Assembly (NCBI GenBank): GCA_020847315.1
Contig: JADLCF010000220.1
Location: 1-38,997 of the forward strand
Source of the DNA: Bryobacterales bacterium
GTDB taxonomy: Bacteria; Acidobacteriota; Terriglobia; Bryobacterales; Bryobacteraceae
Length of the DNA: 38,997 nucleotides
Direction of reading: 5' to 3'
The position numbers and the translations under genes were made by a program. Shown here one piece after another: positions 5,401 through 12,293 of the stretch (positions within the stretch are counted from its first letter, which is position 1; every line of letters starts with the position of its first letter). The notes under the pieces are model-generated. The model had not been told where the DNA came from. It did no database searches and saw nothing but the letters and a program-made list of their open reading frames with translations.

Positions 5401-7278
5401 ATGGGCAATAAGGGAGACAAAAAATGGGTTGTTCCTGGAGAGTTTCACGCACTATCATCCAAGGATCAGTTGTTCTATAACTATATTACCGATCAGTGCA
5501 GCGTGATGACACTGTCGGAGATAGAGTCTCTTAGTGCCTTCCTTGCGAACGCAGCCGTAGGTGGAGTTGGACCAGCAAGCTCGACGGGAATGCTGGGAAT
5601 AGCCCGACAGGTCTTCGGACTGCAAACGTCATCTTTGCGCGAAAATCGTGGACCACAGTCTGGTATTAATATAAAGCATTCCCAGGCGATCGAAGGTGAA
5701 TATTGTTTTAAATGTATTGTATCTGCAACCGAGCTTCTAGAATGGTTGGTGAGAAAAGGTGGAAACCAGCATTGCAGTCAGGACTCTAAACTGGGGTTTG
5801 TGTGCATACCTACGTTAGCACAGAATACTACTTTGTCACAATCAATCGAATCGGCCACTCATGACATCGTAAAATCTAACTATTCAGTGCGCCTACTTGT
5901 GTCGGCCCCAAATGTGAAGAGTGAAAAAGTAGCAAGGCTCTGTCGAAATATCCCTCGCGACGGGCGTTTGCCGATCCAAATGGATATAGCGGGCGAAGAA
6001 GTATGCAAGGCTTTGCTTAGCCATATTAGTCGGAATATTAATATTTCCCCTGATATCATGCGGTTTGCGCTTCTCGGATCAGGCCTCACAGAACAGTGTT
6101 GTGGTGGGAATCGAAACATGATTACTTTGTTAACATGTGGAAATAAAATATTATCTATGGACGACGATTCTGTTTGTCTCGGCGTCAGGCACCCTGACCC
6201 AAAGCCTGACGCTATTTCTATAGGGGCTCATGCTGATTATAGTGATATCTGGGCTTTTGAAAGCCATGATCTCATGCGATCTGAGTGCCAGATCGATGGT
6301 GCACGTTCAGTCGTTAATGAAGTAAGCAGAATGCTTGATGATTTTCCGCTGACAGAACTCTCCGAGATCGAAAGTGTCATCAACATGGGTATTTGCAATC
6401 ATTTTCTGAGCTCGATAATTAATGGCCATGGATACGTTGGTGCTGCATTTCCGGGGGTGCTCGGGGATTGCGGCGGTGAGTCACCAATGCCACTCTATGC
6501 CTTGGGATATGCGCAGGTTAATGATAGAGTTGTTGCGGAAGAGGCTCGAGTTCGTACCTTACAAGGGAGTCGAAATATCTTACGTGTTTGTAGGACTACG
6601 ACGATTGTGCATGGTGGAACCTTCATGACGGGAATGTTTGGGCTAGATAATAGGAAGATCATTCCTCCATTCTTTCCTATGTTTCGAAATAGTGATGGGA
6701 TCTTCGGAACAATGTGTGCACAGCTAATGCATGGATTTCTTTGTATACACCTGCCTTGGGCCTACCTTCATCTTCCTGAAGGGCATCGATCCGGTCTGCT
6801 AACGCCGCTAGATGCCGGAAGGAGAGTAAGGTGGAGTGACTATCTTATCGCTATTACTGCTAAGTACGGTGCACAGGTGCTAGGCGAGGATGATGGCGGC
6901 AATTGGAGACGTTTTGGAGAGTATTTGATATCAATTGGCAAGCTTACAGATAGGAGCTATCGTAGTTTTATAAGGAGTTGTCTAAGAGAGCATATATCAA
7001 GGGAACTCATGGCGTGGAATAAGTTCATTTGTGAGCGCAGATCCCATGCGGAGTGTATTACAGAAGCGGTAGATGAGTATATGAGTGCCAGACAAGGAGT
7101 ACTTTTAGTAAAGAGTGAAGACGTGCCTGATGAGATTAATCGGAAGGATGAAGAAGGTCGTAAATTGTGTCGGACGCTTCTGACACAGTATGGAACTGTA
7201 ATGCTGAAGTGGTTCGAAATCCGGGAGGCTGCCGCGACTTTTCGTATCGAGGAACATGGAAGTAGGTTAAGCGTATAA
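5401..7278 (+). CDS. GT2-like (GT-A fold) glycosyltransferase candidate, uncharacterised
   Basis: About 625 residues. The centre has GT-A fold landmarks (positions from the ATG at 5392): an opening beta-alpha-beta like GT2 enzymes at 135-172 (LGFVCIPTLAQNTTLSQSIE, then YSVRLLVSAPN), a G-G-N-R-N motif at 238-242, and a strand ending in a DDD triad at 257-259. DDD would be the DxD metal/nucleotide-sugar site. Downstream motifs that look conserved are PPFFPMFRNSDGIFG (425-439) and HLPWAYLHLPEG (453-464). The C-terminal third is helical and unassigned. No signal peptide or membrane segment is visible. Another ATG at 5392 is only one base from AAGGAG, so 5401 (10-base spacing) is preferred. Base composition is clearly AT-richer than the core genes, suggesting horizontal origin. 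Donor and acceptor are unknown; the Cys-rich peptide at 2406 is a speculative acceptor. Confidence 0.55.
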   Translation: MGNKGDKKWVVPGEFHALSSKDQLFYNYITDQCSVMTLSEIESLSAFLANAAVGGVGPASSTGMLGIARQVFGLQTSSLRENRGPQSGINIKHSQAIEGEYCFKCIVSATELLEWLVRKGGNQHCSQDSKLGFVCIPTLAQNTTLSQSIESATHDIVKSNYSVRLLVSAPNVKSEKVARLCRNIPRDGRLPIQMDIAGEEVCKALLSHISRNINISPDIMRFALLGSGLTEQCCGGNRNMITLLTCGNKILSMDDDSVCLGVRHPDPKPDAISIGAHADYSDIWAFESHDLMRSECQIDGARSVVNEVSRMLDDFPLTELSEIESVINMGICNHFLSSIINGHGYVGAAFPGVLGDCGGESPMPLYALGYAQVNDRVVAEEARVRTLQGSRNILRVCRTTTIVHGGTFMTGMFGLDNRKIIPPFFPMFRNSDGIFGTMCAQLMHGFLCIHLPWAYLHLPEGHRSGLLTPLDAGRRVRWSDYLIAITAKYGAQVLGEDDGGNWRRFGEYLISIGKLTDRSYRSFIRSCLREHISRELMAWNKFICERRSHAECITEAVDEYMSARQGVLLVKSEDVPDEINRKDEEGRKLCRTLLTQYGTVMLKWFEIREAAATFRIEEHGSRLSV

Positions 7279-7367
7279 CAGGTGGGGGACAAGCGGAGTA
7301 GGCTGTCAGCGATGTCAGGACGTCAGGGACAGCACTGGCCCATGAACCGTGGGTTCACCGTATCCGT

Positions 7368-7396
7368 CAGAAAAGAGGGACAGAAAAGAGGGACAG
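7368..7396 (+). repeat. Tandem 13-bp repeat, REP/IS200-associated type
   Basis: CAGAAAAGAGGGA occurs twice in tandem (7368-7380, 7381-7393) and is followed by cagtcaccactttc. The wording gggacagtcacc resembles sequences often found around REP-associated (Y1) transposase genes; that link is from memory. No such gene is present here. Confidence 0.45.
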
Positions 7397-8253
7397 TCAC
7401 CACTTTCACTCTATGCTAACACACTGATTCCACGAAGGTTACACAACTTCAAGCAGAAATTCCAGCCGCGTTAGGCCTCTTTCCGAGCAGCGTCTGGAGG
7501 GTCCCGAAGCCGCCGATCCCTTGCCCACCGAAGTGGATTCCCTAACCTCCAATGCGAGCCAGACCACTCCGATCGACCCTGCCTCGCGCAGCCGTCTGAA
7601 TCGCGATCACAGCCAGCGAAGAAAAATTCGCTTCCACCCCGGAATCACGTAACCGCAAGGCCGGCCATCACTTCCACCACCGGGGAAGCCCACCCGCGCC
7701 GATCCACTGCCCCCACAATGGTCAAATCCGCCCCCACCGCCGCTACCATCAACCGGATGCACAAATAGGCCCAAACAGGCCTTGCTGCCAAGAAAGAAGC
7801 GGCCTCGCGCAGCGAGTCCATGGAGCACCTGCATGTTTGCAGGTGCGACTCCGTCGCGGCCACGCCCGCTGCATTCTCGGCTAGCGCCGATTGCCCGTTC
7901 GCCCTTTGCTTCGTTTCGCAAAACCGCGCCCTTGCCCTGTGAGAACACCGCGCAGATCGCTACTTCCGGCCCAAACCGGACCCGAACGATTCGCCGGTCA
8001 CCGCGAATCGCAACAAAGGCAAATCCCTTCAACTCACTAGCATTGCAGGCCCAATCCACCTACCCATCCACCCAGCCGCAGTGCGATGGTTCGTTTCGGC
8101 GAACCCGAAACGTAGAATCAATCGTGCGGGAGAGCTCCGTGTACCGGTGGACCTTGCATTCGCTCAGGCAGGCTCGCTTGCGAGCGTGCTCTTTGAAAAG
8201 TGAATCGATCCATTCCATCGAGAGCGCAGCAAGTGCGGGAATTGCCAGGTCTG

Positions 8254-8271
8254 TCCGGATTTATCCGGACA
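8254..8271 (+). repeat. 18-bp palindrome, operator- or hairpin-like
   Basis: GTCCGGAT-TT-ATCCGGAC is a perfect 8-bp inverted repeat with a 2-base centre, followed closely by another cccggac. A bound protein or a small hairpin is possible; nothing around it tells which. Confidence 0.4.
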
Positions 8272-8681
8272 AACCCGGACAAAACGGCAACGGCCCATCC
8301 AGGCATAACCATTGAGGGATCAATAGGTTGGAGCAGCCGTGCGGATCGCGCGGAGGAGGTGATTTTTTCCATGTGCGCAAACGGGAGGCCCTGGAGCGAA
8401 GCCATGCGGATGAGGATACGCGGATCCGGCACACTCGCATTCCGCACCCACTGCCTAACCACCGGAACGGGAGCCTACCCCGCAACGACAGACACAGAAT
8501 CAACAACATGCAGCGAAAATCTGGGGAACGAACCCATTTCTTCGCCCCAGGGCGAAAGTCGGCTCAAGGCCCGAAATTGCAAATACTGCGCCCCTGCGCC
8601 GCTGGGCGTACACACAATGCAGAACTCCGCCAAGCGAATCCAACGTAAGCATCAGAGCAACCCCAGCCTTGACGGACACGG

Positions 8682-9076
8682 TCAGGCGTGACGCTGTTTC
8701 CAGCGGGCGGGGGTGATGTTTTCGTGTCGTGGTGCTTACGGTTGGCCATGCCATGTAGTGCGGCGAGCAGGTAGTCGCGCAGAGGCAAGCCTTGCCGCTT
8801 GCAGGTTTCGGCGATGCTGAGGATGGCGGCCACGCGGGGGCCGGCTTGTTTATCGCCCAGGTTGTTCGATAGCCCCACTACGGGGTGTTCGAGAAACACC
8901 GTGAGCTTCTTCCACAAGGTGAACGTGTAGTTCACTGCTTGCTCGAGCGCGCTCTTGGGCAGCGTGTTCTTCTGCAAGCGGAGCAACTCCTCGCGCCGCG
9001 CGGCCACCATCCATAGGAACTTCTTACGTTGCTCCGACACATGGGAACGGCACTTCGCGCTGTTGTTTTCGCGCAT
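8682..9076 (-). pseudogene. IS66-family transposase (TnpC) C-terminal relic
   Basis: Read on the minus strand, the frame gives ALEQAVNYTFTLWKKLTVFL, then LSNNLGDKQAGPRVAAILSI and ETCKRQGLPLRDYLLAALHG, the C-terminal pattern of IS66 TnpC. About 20 residues normally present between SNNL and the G-P-R-V-A-A-I-L segment are missing. The usual ending ITPARWKQRHA is found one frame away (stop at 8682-8684), so about one base has been lost near the AAAA run around 8725. The N-terminal two thirds are absent. It is a dead element, opposite in orientation to the tnpB relic at 5082, so the two need not come from one insertion. Confidence 0.75.
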
Positions 9077-9107
9077 GATACGCTTAGAACTGAGTTAGCA
9101 CCCGCCG

Positions 9108-9488
9108 ATGTTCTTGCGTATTTTTATCAGCGTGCTGATGCTGGTGGCTTCCCCGGCCGCCTGGGCCGGAGTGGTGTGCATGGCCGATGGCCACACGGCG
9201 ATCGAAGCGCCTGTCGCGGCGTGCTGCCTGCCGGCGGCGGGGCAGGGCAGCGCTCAACTGGAGGCCGGCGATTGCGGCCCATGCATCGATATCCCGATTT
9301 CGAGTGACGCCACGTTCGAGCGCGGCGGCACGCGGAGCGCGAACCCGCATCACGGCGCCTCACCCGATGCGGTGCTTCCACTGGCGGCAGCCGCGCCATG
9401 CCAGACGGCGGCTCCGGCCGGGAATATGCGCCGCCTCCCGGCCGCGCTCTCTCTGACGCCGCTCGTCCTCTCCCCGCTACGCTGCTGA
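9108..9488 (+). CDS. Small secreted cysteine-rich protein heading the metal efflux operon
   Basis: This 126-residue protein starts with a clear signal peptide (MFLRIFISVLMLVASPAAWA, cleavage likely after residue 20). The mature part has seven cysteines in VVCMADGH, AACCLP, GDCGPCID, PCQ and the C-terminal LRC, plus a few histidines. I do not recognise a named family. Its place directly ahead of the CzcCBA genes and the Cys/His content suggest a periplasmic metal-binding or sensing role, as for the small periplasmic proteins that accompany other czc/cus operons; this is inference. The gap to the next gene is 133 bases and holds an 18-bp palindrome. No regulator gene lies nearby. Confidence 0.6.
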   Translation: MFLRIFISVLMLVASPAAWAGVVCMADGHTAIEAPVAACCLPAAGQGSAQLEAGDCGPCIDIPISSDATFERGGTRSANPHHGASPDAVLPLAAAAPCQTAAPAGNMRRLPAALSLTPLVLSPLRC

Positions 9489-9575
9489 TTCCGGCGGCCC
9501 TTTCCTTGCCAGACGAGACCGTGCCGGCACTGTGTTCAGCGTGCCGGGCCGTTCGTCCTCTCGCGGCCTGAAGAC

Positions 9576-9593
9576 CACCGGCGCGCGCCGGTG
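9576..9593 (+). promoter_or_regulatory. 18-bp perfect palindrome upstream of the efflux genes
   Basis: CACCGGCGCGCGCCGGTG is fully self-complementary and lies 28 bases before the outer-membrane efflux gene. It could be an operator or an mRNA hairpin that sets the ratio between the small Cys protein and the efflux proteins. High-GC DNA gives such palindromes by chance more often. Confidence 0.35.
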
Positions 9594-9621
9594 AACCCCT
9601 CGAATCCGGAGTGAGAAGCAG

Positions 9622-10992
9622 ATGATACGAAGCCTTGTGGGCATCGCGGCGGCCGTGATTTTTCTGGGCCCGCCGATCGCCCCGATTTTACTGGGCGCGC
9701 CTACCACAGCGGCGCGCGGCCAGAGCGCAGCCAGTGGGGAGCAAACGGGCGCCGGGCTCTACCTGGACCCGGTAAACGGGATGAGCGCGCGGGAGCTGGC
9801 CGCGATGGCTCTCGAGCGGAATGCCGGGTATCTTGCCGCGAGGCAGAGGCTCGACGAAGCGCGGGGCCTTGGCGTGCAAGCCGGGTTGAAGCCGAACCCC
9901 ACATTGGAGGTGAATGCGGCGAACGGGGCGGTGCTCGGCAGCCCCGGCGAGCGGGAATTCAGCGCAGGCTACTCGCACCATTTCGAGATGGGGGGAAAGC
10001 GAACGCGAAGGCTCGAGACGGCGGACATCGGGGAGCGGCTCGCGGAGCTTGAAGTGCGGGAGCGGGAGCGGCAGATCCGCGCGGAGATTGAGCAGCGCTT
10101 CGCGGAGGCGCTTGCGGCGGGCCGGAACTTCGAAATCGCGGATTCGCTCCTCAAGCTGAACAGGCACAGCCTTGAGATCGCCGAGGCGCGTTACCGGCAG
10201 GGCGAGGCCGCGCGGCTGGAGCCGGGGATGCTGAAGGTGGAGGTGGGGCGAATGCAGGCGGATCGTCTTCGCTTCGAGAGCGAGGCGCGCCAGGCGGTGG
10301 CGGATTTGAAATTGCTTGCGGGGATGGATGCGGGCGCGCCCTTGCGCTTGAAAGGAGCCCTCGCGGCCGCGGCGATCGAGACCACGGAGGCGGAAGCGAT
10401 CGCGGCGGCGCTCGAGAATCGCCCGGACCTTGCGGCCGCCGCGCGCGAGGAGGAGCTTGGCGACAACGAAATCCGGATGGCGAAGGCGGATGCGGCGCCG
10501 GACCTGACCGTAACGGGCCGCTACACACAGAGCGCGTCGCGCTTCGACCAGTTCGGCCTCTCCGGAACGGGCAGCGCGCTCGAAGCAATTCGCGCCACGG
10601 ACAACACGCTGAGCGTGGGTTTGAGTATCCAATTGCCGGTGCGAAACCGGAACCAGGGCAATATCCAGGCAGCTATCGCGCGGCGGCATGCGGCGGGGCT
10701 GCGAAGGAGTTATCTGGAGCAAGCGGTTCGCCGGGATGTGACGAACGCATACAGCCGCTACGACGCGGCGATGCGGGCGGTTCGAATCTTCGATGAGGAT
10801 GTGCTGAAGCAGGCGCAGGAGAACGTGGCGATCGTTCGGGCGGCGTACGATGCCGGCGAATTGCGCCTGCTCGACGTGATCAACGAACAGGGGCGGCTGA
10901 TCGAGACGCAGCGGGCTTACACCGAGGTGCTGCGGGAAGCCTATCTCTCGCTGGCGGATCTCGAGCGGGCCGTCGGAGCGCCGGTGTTTTAG
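9622..10992 (+). CDS. czcC: Outer-membrane efflux protein, CzcC/CusC (TolC) family
   Basis: This 456-residue protein would form the outer-membrane/periplasmic tunnel of a tripartite metal pump. It has an N-terminal export signal (hydrophobic residues 5-30). Two outer-membrane-efflux repeats of long alpha-helical hairpins follow, with typical phrases such as ARQRLDEARGLGVQAGLKPN, SAGYSHHFEMGGKRTRRLET and, near the end, AYDAGELRLLDVINEQGRLI. The H-x-F-x-x-G-G-K-R pattern is characteristic of the heavy-metal CzcC subgroup. Length is normal. The ATG has a GGAG about ten bases upstream. The next gene starts 11 bases after its stop, so it is the first pump gene of the operon. Symbol by family position, not by tested substrate. 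Confidence 0.88.
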   Translation: MIRSLVGIAAAVIFLGPPIAPILLGAPTTAARGQSAASGEQTGAGLYLDPVNGMSARELAAMALERNAGYLAARQRLDEARGLGVQAGLKPNPTLEVNAANGAVLGSPGEREFSAGYSHHFEMGGKRTRRLETADIGERLAELEVRERERQIRAEIEQRFAEALAAGRNFEIADSLLKLNRHSLEIAEARYRQGEAARLEPGMLKVEVGRMQADRLRFESEARQAVADLKLLAGMDAGAPLRLKGALAAAAIETTEAEAIAAALENRPDLAAAAREEELGDNEIRMAKADAAPDLTVTGRYTQSASRFDQFGLSGTGSALEAIRATDNTLSVGLSIQLPVRNRNQGNIQAAIARRHAAGLRRSYLEQAVRRDVTNAYSRYDAAMRAVRIFDEDVLKQAQENVAIVRAAYDAGELRLLDVINEQGRLIETQRAYTEVLREAYLSLADLERAVGAPVF

Positions 10993-11003
10993 GAGAAGAG
11001 GAA

Positions 11004-12290
11004 ATGGAAGAACAGAGGATGCAATCGAACCCGGGTTCCGGGAAACTCCCGCGGAGCCTGCTTCTCCCGATCGCGGCAGTGGCGGCCGCGGCGTTCCTGG
11101 CCGGCATTTTCTTTCAGAAAGACCGCACCCAGCGGGCCACGCCCGAAGCGCCTGCTGCCGCGCGGGAAACGCATCCGGCGGACATCGTGGAGGCTCCCAG
11201 GACGGCGCTCGATAACGTGAAGTTCGAGACGGCGCAGGCGAAGCTCCGGCCCGTGGTTGCGACGATTCAGGCCACGGGGACGGTGGGCCCGAACGAGACG
11301 CGGGTGGCGCACATCCGGCCGCTTGCGAACGGGCGCATCGAAAGGGCTCTGGTGAGCCTCGGCGCGCATGTTGCAGCCGGTCAGCCGCTGCTCGAATACG
11401 ACAATATCGCGCTTGGCGAACTTGTCGGGCAGTATGTGGTGAGCGTCGCGGCACTCGAGAAGGCGCGAGCCGATTCGCAGGTGGCAAAACGGGCGCTCGA
11501 GCGGGCGCAGAGCCTGGTGAACGCCGGCGCGCTGGCCCAGGCGGAACTCGATCGCCGGGCGGCCGAATTCAACAATAGCCTCGCGGCCATCTCCACGCGG
11601 CAGGCGGAAGCGGCGATCATTGACGAGAAACTGCACCGCTTCGGGCTCAGCGACGCGGACATTGACAAGCTCGAAGATGCGGGTTCGGGGTATCATCGCG
11701 AGGCTTCGCATTCGGTGATCCGCGCGCCCTTCGCCGGCGTGGTGATCCAGTACAACGCTTCGCCGGGCGAGGTGGTGGATTCAACGAGCGACCTGATGAC
11801 GATCGCGGATCTCTCGACGGTGTGGATCCAGGCGGACGTCTACGAGAAGGACATCGCGCAGGTGCGGGTGGGCCAGCAGGCGCGGATCAGCGTGGATTCG
11901 TTCCCTGGGGAAACGTTCATGGGCAAGATCACCTACATCAGCGATTTTCTGGACCCCAAGACCCGCACTTCTCGCGCACGATGCGAGGCCGCAAACCCGG
12001 ACGGTCGGCTGAAGCTCGACATGTTCGCCTCCATTCAACTGCCGACGCCAATGACGCGCTCCGCGGTGACGGTTCCCGCCGAGGCGATTCAGAACATCGG
12101 GAACGAACCGGTGGTTTTCGTGCCCGCGGGCGGGGACCTGTACCGCCGCGTGAAGGTGAGGCTGGGCCTGCAGGAGGGTGACTGGGTGGAAGTGCTTTCC
12201 GGGTTGAAAGAGGGGGAGACCGTGGTGGCGCACGGCAGCTTCTATCTGAAGGCGATCCTGCTGCGGGACCAGATCGGCGGCGAGGAATAG
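11004..12290 (+). CDS. czcB: Periplasmic adaptor (membrane fusion) protein, CzcB/CusB family
   Basis: The 428-residue protein links the RND pump to the outer-membrane tunnel. One N-terminal membrane anchor (about residues 15-37) is followed by the split barrel-sandwich (lipoyl-like) halves, HIRPLANGRIERALVSLGAH (about 105-124) and HSVIRAPFAGVVIQYNASPG (about 233-252). Between them is an alpha-helical hairpin, and after them a beta-barrel (VWIQADVYEKDIAQVRVGQQ) and the membrane-proximal domain. The R-x-H-I-R-P and APF-x-G motifs are typical of the heavy-metal adaptor group. No extra N-terminal metal-binding CusF-like domain is seen. It sits 11 bases after czcC and 3 bases before czcA, so the three are clearly one transcript. 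Confidence 0.9.
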   Translation: MEEQRMQSNPGSGKLPRSLLLPIAAVAAAAFLAGIFFQKDRTQRATPEAPAAARETHPADIVEAPRTALDNVKFETAQAKLRPVVATIQATGTVGPNETRVAHIRPLANGRIERALVSLGAHVAAGQPLLEYDNIALGELVGQYVVSVAALEKARADSQVAKRALERAQSLVNAGALAQAELDRRAAEFNNSLAAISTRQAEAAIIDEKLHRFGLSDADIDKLEDAGSGYHREASHSVIRAPFAGVVIQYNASPGEVVDSTSDLMTIADLSTVWIQADVYEKDIAQVRVGQQARISVDSFPGETFMGKITYISDFLDPKTRTSRARCEAANPDGRLKLDMFASIQLPTPMTRSAVTVPAEAIQNIGNEPVVFVPAGGDLYRRVKVRLGLQEGDWVEVLSGLKEGETVVAHGSFYLKAILLRDQIGGEE

Positions 12291-12293
12291 ACG

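Larger units (their letters stand above)
7279..8681. other. Long stretch without a credible gene
   Basis: About 1.4 kb. Open frames exist in several phases, but none has a ribosome binding site plus a recognisable product. It contains a tandem 13-bp repeat (7368-7393), a perfect hairpin CACCTGCA-TGTT-TGCAGGTG near 7825-7844, a palindrome gctcgcttgcgagc near 8177-8190, and the 18-bp palindrome at 8254-8271 followed by further ccggacaaa motifs. GC rises sharply from the island into this stretch. It is probably a graveyard of mobile-element sequence. Confidence 0.5.

Noticed and set aside
7368-7396. CRISPR-like repeat
   Set aside because: Only two tandem 13-bp units without spacers.
8200-8691. 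A 163-residue frame in the barren stretch
   Set aside because: No ribosome binding site, low-complexity composition and overlap with the IS66 relic end.
9688-11487. A 599-residue open frame on the minus strand opposite the efflux genes
   Set aside because: It is rich in Arg/Pro/His, has no family motif and is the antisense of czcC/czcB, as expected in high-GC DNA.
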